Positions 43,379-52,207 of a stretch of 64,000 nt of DNA are shown here, in pieces. The notes beneath the pieces are model-generated. The model was not told where the DNA came from and made no database searches. It worked only from the letters and a program-made list of their open reading frames with translations. A program made the position numbers and the translations under genes. Each line of letters opens with the position of its first letter. Within the stretch, counting starts at the first letter, position 1. The stretch is from Bacteroidaceae bacterium (GTDB lineage: Bacteria > Bacteroidota > Bacteroidia > Bacteroidales > Bacteroidaceae): assembly GCA_017615835.1 (NCBI GenBank), contig JAFZZI010000001.1:50933-114932 (forward strand). Direction: 5' to 3'.

Positions 43379-45259
43379 ATGGAACCTTTGCATCATGAGT
43401 GTGGTATTGTAATGATGAGACTTCTGAAGCCGTCAAGCTTCTATCGGAAAAAGTACTCTGACCTGATGTTCGGACTTCACCGTCTCTATCTGATGATGGA
43501 GAAGCAGAAGAACCGTGGTCAGGAGGGCGCCGGTATTGCCGCTGTAAGGCTGACGGCTAATCCCGGTGAAGAGTACATGTTCCGTGACAGGGCCCTTGGA
43601 TCCGGTGCCATCAGCGAGATCTTCGATGGCCTCACCGACAGGATTTCGAAGTTCACTCCTGAGCAGCTTGCCGACAAAAGGTTCGTTTCGAAGAACTGTC
43701 CTTTCCTGGGTGACCTCTATCTTGGCCATCTGCGCTACTCGGCAGGAGGAACACACAGCATATCGGAGGTTCATCCTTTCCTGCGCAGGAACAACTGGCG
43801 GGCCAAGAACCTTGCTCTGTGCGGTAACTTCACCATTACCAATGCCGATGAAGTGTTTCAGGAGATAATCTCCAACGGACAGCATCCACGCAATTTCCAG
43901 TCAACCTATTTCATGCTCGAGCAGGTTGGCCACCGCCTTGACAGAGAGGTAGAGCGCGTATTCCGTATTGCAGAGGAGAAGGGGCTGAAAGGTATCGAGA
44001 TTACACAGTATATAGAGGACAACATCGACGTTGCCAATGTGCTGCGCACCAGCAGCCATATCTGGGACGGCGGCTACGTAGTGGGCGGAATCACAGGCAG
44101 CGGCGAGTCTTTCGCAATTCGTGACCCATGGGGAATCAGGACTGCATATTGGTACAGCGACAATGAAATCATAGCCCTTACGTCTGAGAGACCGGCTCTT
44201 CAGAATGCCTTGAATGTCAGCGCTGACAGGATTCACGAGCTCAAGCCCGGCCAGGCGCTAATAATCAACAAGAAGGGCGATATGAGACTTGAGCAGATCA
44301 TAGAGCCTAAAGCCAATCTTTCGTGTTCGTTCGAACGTGTCTATTTCAGCCGCGGCAATGACCTTGACATCTACAAGGAGCGCAAGGAGCTGGGCCGCCA
44401 GCTTGTCGGGCCTGTGCTCAAGGCCGTAGACGGTGACATAGACCATACAGTTTTCTCTTTCATTCCAAATACGGCCGAGGTTGCGTCTTTCGGTCTTGTG
44501 CAGGGTTTTGAGGAGTACCTGAACGGCCAGAAGCTGCAACAGATAAAGGCTCTTGGCCCGAATCCGTCAGAAAAAGACCTCGAGCGCATCCTGTCGCGTC
44601 GTGTCCGCAACGAGAAGGTGGCATGGAAGGATATCAAACTGAGGACCTTCATTACTGCCGGCGAGAGCCGGAATGCTCTGGCACAGCATGTGTATGACAT
44701 TACGTATGGAACGATAGAACAGGGTATAGACAACCTTGTGGTAATTGATGACAGTATTGTTCGGGGAACGACTCTTCGTGAGAGCATAATCGGCATACTT
44801 GACCGTCTTGGTCCGAAACGCATTGTCATAGTCTCGTCATCTCCTCAGGTGCGCTATCCCGACTACTATGGCATCGACATGTCGAGCATGGATCATTTCA
44901 TTGCTTTCAAGGCGGCTCTCGACCTGCTTCAGGAGCGTGGCATGTGGCATCTGGTCACAGACGTATATTGCAAATGCCGCGAACAGCTTACAAAACCGGC
45001 TTCCGAACGCGTCAACTGTGTCAAGGAAATTTATGCTCAGTTTACATCTGAGGAGATCTCCGACAAGGTTGTCGAACTGCTCACTCCAGTGGGGTGCAAG
45101 GCTGAAATCAAGATAGTATATCAGACGCTGGACGGCCTGCACAATGCCTGCCCCAACCATTTAGGCGACTGGTATTTCAGCGGTGACTTCCCGACACCCG
45201 GCGGAACCCTTCTGGTCAACAAGGCATTCATTGAATATTACGAAAAAAACTACAGATAA
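43379..45259 (+). CDS. purF: Amidophosphoribosyltransferase, long Bacteroidetes form
   Basis: 626 aa. N-terminal Ntn glutaminase with catalytic C8 after a short propeptide (HECGIV), then RGQEGAGI and GHLRYSAGG. The PRPP site is NLVVIDDSIVRGTT. It commits PRPP to purine synthesis by making phosphoribosylamine. Usual bacterial PurF is about 470-510 aa; the extra length matches the long form that precedes carA-carB in Bacteroidales. Its stop codon overlaps the carA start by 1 nt (TAATG). Glutaminase residues look intact, unlike CarA. The role of the long form relative to a canonical PurF elsewhere is uncertain. Confidence 0.85.
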   Translation: MEPLHHECGIVMMRLLKPSSFYRKKYSDLMFGLHRLYLMMEKQKNRGQEGAGIAAVRLTANPGEEYMFRDRALGSGAISEIFDGLTDRISKFTPEQLADKRFVSKNCPFLGDLYLGHLRYSAGGTHSISEVHPFLRRNNWRAKNLALCGNFTITNADEVFQEIISNGQHPRNFQSTYFMLEQVGHRLDREVERVFRIAEEKGLKGIEITQYIEDNIDVANVLRTSSHIWDGGYVVGGITGSGESFAIRDPWGIRTAYWYSDNEIIALTSERPALQNALNVSADRIHELKPGQALIINKKGDMRLEQIIEPKANLSCSFERVYFSRGNDLDIYKERKELGRQLVGPVLKAVDGDIDHTVFSFIPNTAEVASFGLVQGFEEYLNGQKLQQIKALGPNPSEKDLERILSRRVRNEKVAWKDIKLRTFITAGESRNALAQHVYDITYGTIEQGIDNLVVIDDSIVRGTTLRESIIGILDRLGPKRIVIVSSSPQVRYPDYYGIDMSSMDHFIAFKAALDLLQERGMWHLVTDVYCKCREQLTKPASERVNCVKEIYAQFTSEEISDKVVELLTPVGCKAEIKIVYQTLDGLHNACPNHLGDWYFSGDFPTPGGTLLVNKAFIEYYEKNYR

Positions 45260-46320
45260 TGACGGTATCACTGATTTTGGCGGACGGAACCTGTTTTAAG
45301 GGTGAGTCCTTTGGCTATGAGCATCCTGTCAGCGGGGAGCTGGTTTTCAATACGGCAATGACCGGCTATCCTGAGCTTCTCACTGACCCTGCTTCAAAAG
45401 GGCAGCTGATGGTCATGACATATCCTGTGATAGGCAACTACGGTGTTCAGCCGATAGTACTGGACGAACTTGGACTTCCTGTCAATGCCGAGAGCGGCCA
45501 CATCCAGGCCAACGCGCTCATTGTCAGTGAGTATAGCGAGTTCTACAGCCATTGGAATGCTTCCTGTTCCCTTGACGAGTGGATGAAGCGCGACAAGGTT
45601 ACCGGCATGAAGGGTGTCGATACCCGCGAGTTGACCAAACACATACGCAATCACGGCAGTATGTCTGCCAGGATACTGTTTGACGGAATGCCGAAACCGG
45701 GCGAGTTCGCCTATTCGAACATGCTTGGCGATGTTTCCTGCAGCAAGCCTGTAACCTACAACGAAGGAGCAGACAAGACGGTGGTGCTGGTTGACTGTGG
45801 CGTCAAAGCCGGCATGATACGCTGTCTGGTCAATGAGGACCTGACAGTAGTGCGCGTCCCGTGGAACTACGATTACTGTAGCATGAAGTGCGACGGTGTG
45901 GTCATCTCCGACGGTCCCGGAAATCCCAGTTATTGCAGCGAGGCAGTAGCCACTCTTCAGAAGTTTATGGAGAACTCCGACAGACCGGTTTTGGGAGTGG
46001 GCATGGGTTGCCTGCTGCTTGGCCTTGCCGGCGGAATGGATACATACAAACTTAAGTTCGGCCACCACACACACAACCAGCCTGTCCGTCTGGAAGGCAC
46101 TGACCGCTGTTTCATCACGACCCAGAACCATAATTATGCACTGCGCGAGGATTCTGTCGTAGGCAAGTGGAAGGTCTATCTGAAGAATCTTAATGACGGT
46201 TCTGTCGAGGGAATATACAATACCCGCAAGCCTTGGGTCGGCGTCATGTTCCACTCCGAGTCGGATTCTGTCAAAACAGATACAGAGTTCATATATAAGG
46301 ATTTCACTTCAAAACTCTAA
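45259..46320 (+). CDS. carA: Carbamoyl-phosphate synthase small subunit with a lost catalytic Cys
   Basis: 353 aa, full length; the N-terminal CPSase small domain is normal (FNTAMTGYPELLTDP, GVDTRELT). In the class I GATase domain the nucleophile elbow, GICLGHQ in E. coli, reads GVGMGCL: the catalytic Cys is Gly248 (codon GGC at 46000-46002), and a Cys appears three residues later. His332 and Glu334 of the triad remain (MFHSESD, usually FHPEA). The oxyanion segment is SDGPGNP instead of NGPGDP. Glutamine hydrolysis is therefore probably lost, while a structural role with CarB could persist. It overlaps purF and is 14 bp from carB. Confidence 0.9.
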   Translation: MTVSLILADGTCFKGESFGYEHPVSGELVFNTAMTGYPELLTDPASKGQLMVMTYPVIGNYGVQPIVLDELGLPVNAESGHIQANALIVSEYSEFYSHWNASCSLDEWMKRDKVTGMKGVDTRELTKHIRNHGSMSARILFDGMPKPGEFAYSNMLGDVSCSKPVTYNEGADKTVVLVDCGVKAGMIRCLVNEDLTVVRVPWNYDYCSMKCDGVVISDGPGNPSYCSEAVATLQKFMENSDRPVLGVGMGCLLLGLAGGMDTYKLKFGHHTHNQPVRLEGTDRCFITTQNHNYALREDSVVGKWKVYLKNLNDGSVEGIYNTRKPWVGVMFHSESDSVKTDTEFIYKDFTSKL

Positions 46321-46334
46321 CAGTACAGACAGCC

Positions 46335-49300
46335 ATGGCAATGAAGAAATACAAGAAAGTCCTGCTGCTCGGTTCGGGCGCGCTGAAGATCGGTGAGGCC
46401 GGTGAATTTGACTATTCCGGTTCTCAGGCCCTTAAGGCCCTGAAGGAGGAGCACATAGAGACGATACTGATAAACCCGAACATCGCAACGGTTCAGACCA
46501 GTGAAGGTGTGGCCGACAAGGTCTATTTCCTGCCTGTCACCCCGTTCTTTGTCGAGAAAGTAATAGCAAAGGAGAAGCCTGATGCCATTCTGCTGGCCTT
46601 TGGTGGTCAGACCGCCCTGAACTGCGGTGTAGCCCTATATCAGCAGGGTGTCTTCGAGAAATACAATGTCAAGGTTCTGGGCACTCAGGTACAGGCCATC
46701 ATGGATACTGAAGACCGGGAACTCTTTATCAAGAGACTTGACGAGATTGACGTCCTGACCATCAAGAGTCATGCTGTCGAGACTATGGAAGACGCACGTG
46801 CGGCTGCCCTTGAACTGGGCTATCCGGTCATAATCCGCTCAGCATATGCGCTGGGAGGACTTGGTTCCGGTTTCTGCGACAATGAAGAAGAACTTAACCG
46901 TCTGGCCGAAAAATCTTTCTCCTTCTCACCGCAGATACTTGTCGAGAAGAGTCTCAAGGGATGGAAGGAGATAGAATTCGAATGTGTCCGCGACAGGAGC
47001 GACAACTGTATAATAGTCTGCTCGATGGAGAATTTCGATCCGCTGGGCATTCATACCGGTGAGAGCATTGTCATTGCACCTACACAGACGCTGACCCAGC
47101 ATGAGGTGCAGAAACTTGAAGAACTCACCATCAGGATAGCCCGCCACGTCGGTATAGTGGGCGAGTGCAACATACAGTTCGCCTTTGATCCGCAGTCCGA
47201 GGAGTACCGTGTAATAGAGGTCAACGCCCGCCTCAGCCGTTCGTCGGCCCTGGCTTCCAAGGCTACAGGCTATCCGCTGGCTTTCGTGGCATGCAAGCTC
47301 GGACTCGGATACAACCTCTACGAATTGAAGAATTCAATAACCAAAAGCACATCCGACTTTTTTGAACCCTCAGTTGACTACATCGTCTGCAAGATGCCGC
47401 GCTGGGATCTTTCCAAGTTTCACGGGGTTGACCGCGAGATTGGTTCAAGCATGAAGTCCGTGGGCGAAGTTATGTCCATCGGCCGTTCCTTTGGCGAGGT
47501 CATACAGAAAGGTATTCGCATGATAGGGCAGGGAATGCACGGTTTTGTCGAGAACCGCAGCATTTCGTTCCCCGACCTTGACAAGGCACTGAAGGAACCT
47601 ACCGACAAACGTCTGTTTGCTATTAGTCAGGCTCTGCTTGAAGGCTATTCTATTGACCGTATCTGGGAACTGACAAAGATCGACAAGTGGTTCCTTCTCA
47701 GTCTTAAGCAGATTACTGATGTTTCAAGGCAGTTGCATAAGGTCAAGGGCATTGACGGTCTTACGCCCGATATCCTCCGCAAGGCCAAGCGTTTCGGATT
47801 CTCTGATTTCCAGATATCCCGTGCTATAGGACTCGAGAAGAAGATTGGAGTCGAGGAAGGTCTCCTGGCCGTACGCAAGTTGCGTAAGTCGCTCGGTATA
47901 GTGCCCTTTGTCAAGCAGATTGATACCCTCGGCGGTGAATACCAGGCACAGGCAAACTATCTGTATATGACATACAACGGCAGTGCCCATGACATACAGT
48001 TCTATTCAGATCACAAATCGATAGCTGTAATCGGATCAGGAGCATACCGTATCGGATCGTCTGTCGAGTTTGACTGGTGCGGCGTTCAGGCCCTGCATAC
48101 AATACGCAGGGAGGGTTATCGCAACATAATGATAAACTGCAACCCCGAAACCGTCAGTACCGATTACGATGTCTGTGACCGTCTCTATTTTGACGAGCTC
48201 TCGTTTGAACGTGTCATGGATATCATTGAGTTGGAGGATCCCTACGGAGTAATAGTCTCGACCGGCGGACAGATACCCAATAACCTGGCTATGCGGCTTG
48301 ACTATATGAAGGTTCCCATTCTGGGTACTTCGGCCAAGAATATCGATAATGCTGAGGATCGCGAGAAGTTCTCTGCAATGCTCGACCGCATTGGTGTTGA
48401 CCAGCCCGAATGGAGCGAACTGACCTCAATGCAGGAGATTGGCAAGTTTATTGACAAGGTTGGTTTCCCGGTGCTTGTCAGACCGTCATACGTGCTCTCC
48501 GGTGCTGCGATGAATGTTTGCAGCAACCAGGACGAGTTGGAGAGATTCCTGCAACTTGCTGCTGATGTGTCGAAACAACATCCGGTCGTCGTAAGCCGTT
48601 TCATAGAGAATGCGAAGGAAGTCGAGATGGATGCCGTTGCCCGTGACGGTGAAATCATCGCCTATGCCATCAGCGAGCATATCGAGTTTGCCGGAGTCCA
48701 TTCTGGTGACGCAACAATTCAGTTCCCGCCGCAGAAGCTATACGTTGAGACAGTCAAGCGTATCAAGCGTATCAGCCGTCAGATTGCCCGTGAACTCCAT
48801 ATAAGCGGTCCTTTCAATATCCAGTATCTGGCCCGCGAGAATGATATCAAGGTAATCGAGTGTAACCTGCGTGCCTCACGAAGCTTCCCCTTTGTTAGCA
48901 AGGTTCTCAAGATCAACCTGATAGAACTTGCTACCAAGGTTATGCTGGGGGTTCCGTCCGAAACGCCTGAGAAGAGTCTCTTCGACATAGATTACGTGGG
49001 TATCAAGGCAAGCCAGTTCTCGTTCAACCGCCTGCAGAAAGCCGATCCTGTCCTGGGTGTGGACATGGCTTCGACGGGCGAGGTCGGCTGTCTCGGTGAC
49101 GACTCGCGATATGCCATTCTTGAGTCTATGCTCTCTGTGGGACACCGCATTCCCCAGAAGAACATACTTCTCTCTACAGGTACCGCCAAACAGAAAGCCG
49201 CCATGCTTGATGCCGCCCGCCTGCTTTACCAGAAGGGTTTCAATATTTATGCTACCGGCGGAACTTCCCAGTTCCTTGAGAATAACGGAATACACAACAC

Positions 49301-49562
49301 TCGTGTCTATTGGCCGAGCGATGAAGGTATGCAGCCCCAGGCTCTTGACCTGTTGCACCGTAAGGAGATCGACATGGTGGTAAACATACCTAAAGACCTC
49401 ACACAGCACGAGTTGTCGAACGGTTACAAGATACGTCGTGCTGCGATAGATCTCAACATTCCGTTGATTACAAATGCCCGTCTGGCCAGTGCGTTCATTA
49501 ACGCATTCTGCACGATTGATGTGAACGACATTCCGATAAAGAGTTGGGACGAGTTTAAGTAA
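46335..49562 (+). CDS. carB: Carbamoyl-phosphate synthase large subunit
   Basis: 1075 aa, normal length. Two homologous ATP-grasp halves: the carboxyphosphate half (LLLGSGALKIGEAGEFDYSG; RSAYALGGLGSG; VIEVNARLSRSSALASKATG) and the carbamoyl-phosphate half (AVIGSGAYRIGSSVEFDWCG; RPSYVLSGAAMN; VIECNLRASRSFPFVSKV). A C-terminal MGS-like allosteric domain (STGTAKQKAAML, YATGGTSQFL) follows. It makes carbamoyl phosphate for pyrimidines and arginine from ammonia, bicarbonate and ATP. The last seven codons lie in the arm of a 19-bp inverted repeat. Confidence 0.95.
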   Translation: MAMKKYKKVLLLGSGALKIGEAGEFDYSGSQALKALKEEHIETILINPNIATVQTSEGVADKVYFLPVTPFFVEKVIAKEKPDAILLAFGGQTALNCGVALYQQGVFEKYNVKVLGTQVQAIMDTEDRELFIKRLDEIDVLTIKSHAVETMEDARAAALELGYPVIIRSAYALGGLGSGFCDNEEELNRLAEKSFSFSPQILVEKSLKGWKEIEFECVRDRSDNCIIVCSMENFDPLGIHTGESIVIAPTQTLTQHEVQKLEELTIRIARHVGIVGECNIQFAFDPQSEEYRVIEVNARLSRSSALASKATGYPLAFVACKLGLGYNLYELKNSITKSTSDFFEPSVDYIVCKMPRWDLSKFHGVDREIGSSMKSVGEVMSIGRSFGEVIQKGIRMIGQGMHGFVENRSISFPDLDKALKEPTDKRLFAISQALLEGYSIDRIWELTKIDKWFLLSLKQITDVSRQLHKVKGIDGLTPDILRKAKRFGFSDFQISRAIGLEKKIGVEEGLLAVRKLRKSLGIVPFVKQIDTLGGEYQAQANYLYMTYNGSAHDIQFYSDHKSIAVIGSGAYRIGSSVEFDWCGVQALHTIRREGYRNIMINCNPETVSTDYDVCDRLYFDELSFERVMDIIELEDPYGVIVSTGGQIPNNLAMRLDYMKVPILGTSAKNIDNAEDREKFSAMLDRIGVDQPEWSELTSMQEIGKFIDKVGFPVLVRPSYVLSGAAMNVCSNQDELERFLQLAADVSKQHPVVVSRFIENAKEVEMDAVARDGEIIAYAISEHIEFAGVHSGDATIQFPPQKLYVETVKRIKRISRQIARELHISGPFNIQYLARENDIKVIECNLRASRSFPFVSKVLKINLIELATKVMLGVPSETPEKSLFDIDYVGIKASQFSFNRLQKADPVLGVDMASTGEVGCLGDDSRYAILESMLSVGHRIPQKNILLSTGTAKQKAAMLDAARLLYQKGFNIYATGGTSQFLENNGIHNTRVYWPSDEGMQPQALDLLHRKEIDMVVNIPKDLTQHELSNGYKIRRAAIDLNIPLITNARLASAFINAFCTIDVNDIPIKSWDEFK

Positions 49563-49587
49563 CTCCGCCCCAACTCTTTATCGGAAT
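49530..49587. repeat. 19-bp perfect inverted repeat around the carB stop codon
   Basis: 49530-49548 (ATTCCGATAAAGAGTTGGG, coding) is the exact reverse complement of 49569-49587. The 20-nt loop holds the TAA stop and a further 5-bp stem (GAGTT/AACTC). The downstream arm looks like an inverted copy of the carB end. Confidence 0.92.
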
Positions 49588-49608
49588 CCCTTCCGACCCC
49601 CACCCAAA

Positions 49609-49630
49609 CCCTCCCCTGTGGGAGGGCTTT
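49609..49630 (+). terminator. Terminator hairpin, repeat copy 1
   Basis: CCCTCCC (49609-49615), loop CTGT, GGGAGGG (49620-49626), then CTTT. Probable end of the purF-carA-carB transcript. Confidence 0.65.
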
Positions 49631-49718
49631 GTCGCTCCGCTCCGTATCATATAGGTGGACGAGTTTAAGTAACTCCGCCCCAACTCTTTATCGGAATCCC
49701 TTCCGACCCCCACCCAAA

Positions 49719-49740
49719 CCCTCCCCTGTGGGAGGGCTTT
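49719..49740 (+). terminator. Terminator hairpin, repeat copy 2
   Basis: Identical hairpin in the second 110-bp unit, giving a double terminator. Confidence 0.6.
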
Positions 49741-49948
49741 GTCGCTCCGCTCCGTATTTCATAGGTGGACGAGTTTAAGCAGTACACAGACAGAACCGGG
49801 TACACAAAAAGGGCCGGCCATTTTGTGTATGTCGGAATATTTCGCAATAGAGACCATCCCGTGAAAAGCTTTTCCGATGCCGGAAAGCTATCGGGTGAGC
49901 GGAGAGAGTGAAGCTGTCTCATGGGCAGCCGGACATCCCGTTTAAAAA

Positions 49949-50060
49949 AGATATGGGTCTGCGTGAAAAAAGATATGGGTCTGCGTGATAAAGAGATATG
50001 GGTATCTTTGAAAAGATATATGGGTATTTTCTGATTCAGATATGGGTCTTTCCGTGCACG
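49949..50060. repeat. Five degenerate 22-24-bp tandem repeats (AGATATGGGT core)
   Basis: The core AGATATGGGT begins at 49949, 49971, 49994, 50014 (with a 2-bp insertion) and 50038, joined by spacers such as CTGCGTGAAAAA. The surrounding gap 49780-50300 has no convincing gene: a long minus-strand frame over it is an artefact of the repeats. Confidence 0.8.
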
Positions 50061-50076
50061 CGCGCGTACGCGCGCG
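50054..50076. other. Alternating purine-pyrimidine (Z-DNA-prone) palindrome
   Basis: 23 alternating purine-pyrimidine bases, including the perfect 18-bp palindrome CGCGCGCGTACGCGCGCG at 50059-50076. Stands out in this region of moderate GC. Confidence 0.85.
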
Positions 50077-50300
50077 AACCTTATTATACAGTTCGTTGCC
50101 ACAGCTTGAAAAAACTGAAACAACGGCGGTCATGTTGAACTGTACTCTTCTTCTGCTACATTTAGGCATCAGACGATGAGTTATACATGTGGGTATGAAT
50201 AGCCTGTAAGATTAATTTGCATACAAAAGAGTATCAGGCCATACAAAGATATCCGTCCATGCTGCGTACACTGCTGTGTACAACAATTTTATTAATACTG

Positions 50301-50331
50301 TTTGAAGTATTGAAAAGTATGACTACATTTG
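50301..50331 (+). promoter_or_regulatory. Consensus promoter for the small lipoprotein
   Basis: TTTG (50301-50304), exactly 19 nt, TACATTTG (50324-50331). Full match to the Bacteroidetes consensus; the leader is about 48 nt. Confidence 0.82.
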
Positions 50332-50384
50332 CGAGTGCAATTTTTGTACAGACAACCGATAATTAACTAACAATTACAATCATT

Positions 50385-50927
50385 ATGAAGTCAATCAAGA
50401 GTTTATCTATTCTGTTCGCTGCATGCCTCGCAATGTCGTTTGCAGCATGTGAAAAAGGCAGTGACAACGGTGGCAATGGTGGCAATGGCGGCAACGGTAC
50501 CGATGGCGGCGGCGTGACACCTGACTACACATTTGTGGCACAGAATGAAGTAGAGGGCCTTATTACCGGTATTTCCGCTCTCCATGATACCGGCAGCGAG
50601 ATGTATTGGACCACAGTACAGAAGATGGCGGAATTGGGAATGCTGGTTAACGCTACAACGAAAGTGTTCTCATACAATAGTGAAAAGAAGATAATCGGTG
50701 GTAAGTTCATGATTACTTTGGCTAGTGAGGCCTTGGCATCGCAAACTTTTCAGATAGTGCAGAATCATCAGTCAGAATATTTCAAGCACGCAACTGCCAC
50801 ACTTGAGGGCAATACTATAATTGTGGCAACTACCGATTCCAGTGATTTTGCTGGCCAGACCTGTGATAACGTCAAGGAGGCTTACGAGATGGAACTTGAA
50901 TCCATAAAAGCTCCGATAGCAGACTGA
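50385..50927 (+). CDS. Small lipoprotein with Gly/Asn linker, unknown function
   Basis: 180 aa. The signal ends in lipobox SFAAC, followed by a flexible linker of GGN repeats (9-bp DNA repeats about 50468-50515). The mature domain (about 50-175) has one strand-rich fold starting YTFVAQNEVEGLI and ends in EMELESIKAPIAD. I do not recognise the family. The strong consensus promoter and its own terminator suggest an abundant, monocistronic surface or periplasmic protein. Confidence 0.75.
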   Translation: MKSIKSLSILFAACLAMSFAACEKGSDNGGNGGNGGNGTDGGGVTPDYTFVAQNEVEGLITGISALHDTGSEMYWTTVQKMAELGMLVNATTKVFSYNSEKKIIGGKFMITLASEALASQTFQIVQNHQSEYFKHATATLEGNTIIVATTDSSDFAGQTCDNVKEAYEMELESIKAPIAD

Positions 50928-50972
50928 TATGCCAGCAATCAGACCTTCAAAGGGTCTGATGGGACAGATACA

Positions 50973-51010
50973 GATTCCGGCAATCATTTTGGTTGCCGGA
51001 ATCTTTGTTT
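50973..51010 (+). terminator. Intrinsic terminator after small lipoprotein
   Basis: A perfect 11-bp stem, GATTCCGGCAA (50973-50983) with TTGCCGGAATC (50993-51003), then TTTGTTT. A smaller hairpin (CAGACC/GGTCTG, 50940-50958) precedes it. Confidence 0.88.
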
Positions 51011-51032
51011 ACGGAAATAATAGTTAAGTTTG
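51004..51032 (+). promoter_or_regulatory. Promoter for GH10 xylanase
   Basis: TTTG (51004-51007), 17 nt, TAAGTTTG (51025-51032). The -33 element overlaps the tail of the preceding terminator. Confidence 0.55.
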
Positions 51033-51058
51033 CAGTACTGCAATAACCGGTTATAAGT

Positions 51059-52207
51059 ATGAGAAAGTCAGTTATCCTATTTGTGTGTTTGTGTGCTCCT
51101 TCAATGCTGCTTTTCGGCCAGAACTCATCTCCCCGAACGTTGAAGGAGGCATACGGCGGAGCTTTCAAGGTGGGTTGTGCCGTCAACTCAGGAATAGTAT
51201 CAGGGCGGAACGCCAAGGCTTTAAGCATACTTCAGGACAACTTCAACGCCATATCGCCTGAAAACGACCTGAAACCAGAGGTGATACATCCGGCCCGTGA
51301 CAGGTGGAACTTCGGTCCTGGCGACCGTTATGTCCAGTTTGGCAAGGAACACGGAATGTTCGTGCTCGGCCATACGCTGATTTGGCACAATCAGACTCCG
51401 TCGTTCTTCTTTACGCACGACGATGGCACCCCCAACAGCCGTGATGAAATGCGGGAGGTGCTTCGCAGCTACATTGAGACTGTGATTAAACACTATGACG
51501 GCAAGGTTGACGCCTGGGATGTAGTGAATGAGATTGTCGGCGATGACGGCAATTATCGCAGTACCGTCTGGACAAACGCCTTTGACGGTGACGGTGACGA
51601 GATTGTCAGGCTTGCCTTCAAATATGCCAGTGAGTATTCCCCCGGCACTGAACTCTATTACAACGACTTCAATATGTGGCGTCCAGCCAAGCGGGACGGA
51701 GTGATACGCATGATACGGATGCTTCAGAAAGAGGGAATCCGCATTGACGGTGTCGGAATACAGGCACACTGGGGACTGAACTATCCTAAGAATGAATACA
51801 TTGAAGCCTGCATTGACTCTTTTGCAACACTTGGCATAAAAGTCATGGTGACCGAACTGGACGTAGATGTTCTGCCGATATCGCGCGAGGGTCAGGTCAT
51901 AGGCCGCTCGCTTAACGATCCGCTTTACCAGCTTGAGGAGTTCGAAGAGTACCTCGACCCATATAAGAACGGACTTCCGCCAGAGGTTGACCGGCAGCTG
52001 GCAGAACGTTACAGTGAGATAATGGGCATCTTCTACCGTAAGCGCGACAAGATTGACAGAGTAACATTTTGGGGAATGGATGACGGAATGAGCTGGAAGA
52101 ATGGCTCACCGATACCCAACCGTACCAATTATCCGCTGTTGTGGAATCGCGGGCTTGATCCCAAGACAGCATTTAAGTCGGTCCTGGATGTACCGTCTCT
52201 TTACTGA
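51059..52207 (+). CDS. GH10 endo-1,4-beta-xylanase
   Basis: 382 aa with a signal peptide (ends MLLFGQ). A single GH10 barrel: FNAISPENDLKPE, GHTLIWHNQTP, acid/base E158 in DVVNEIVG, nucleophile E266 in VTELDVDV, and WGMDDGMSWKNG. No extra carbohydrate-binding module. It cuts the xylan backbone, complementing the GH51, GH43 and GH3 genes 30 kb upstream. Its stop overlaps the convergent GH13 stop (7 bp shared). Confidence 0.95.
   Translation: MRKSVILFVCLCAPSMLLFGQNSSPRTLKEAYGGAFKVGCAVNSGIVSGRNAKALSILQDNFNAISPENDLKPEVIHPARDRWNFGPGDRYVQFGKEHGMFVLGHTLIWHNQTPSFFFTHDDGTPNSRDEMREVLRSYIETVIKHYDGKVDAWDVVNEIVGDDGNYRSTVWTNAFDGDGDEIVRLAFKYASEYSPGTELYYNDFNMWRPAKRDGVIRMIRMLQKEGIRIDGVGIQAHWGLNYPKNEYIEACIDSFATLGIKVMVTELDVDVLPISREGQVIGRSLNDPLYQLEEFEEYLDPYKNGLPPEVDRQLAERYSEIMGIFYRKRDKIDRVTFWGMDDGMSWKNGSPIPNRTNYPLLWNRGLDPKTAFKSVLDVPSLY

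Larger units (their letters stand above)
49548..49779. repeat. 110-bp tandem repeat, two full copies plus 12 bp of a third
   Basis: Copy 1 is 49548-49657, copy 2 is 49658-49767; they differ at three positions near the end (107/110 identical). A third start, GACGAGTTTAAG, is at 49768-49779. Each copy begins with the last four sense codons of carB and contains the inverted arm and a CCCTCCC/GGGAGGG hairpin. Confidence 0.95.

Noticed and set aside
43206-43412. 68-aa frame in the purF leader running into purF
   Set aside because: It overlaps the purF start in another frame and has no recognisable pattern; the 43-aa frame is at least confined to the leader.
49665-50123. 152-aa minus-strand frame over the repeats
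   Set aside because: Made almost wholly of translated tandem repeats and the terminator repeat; no promoter.
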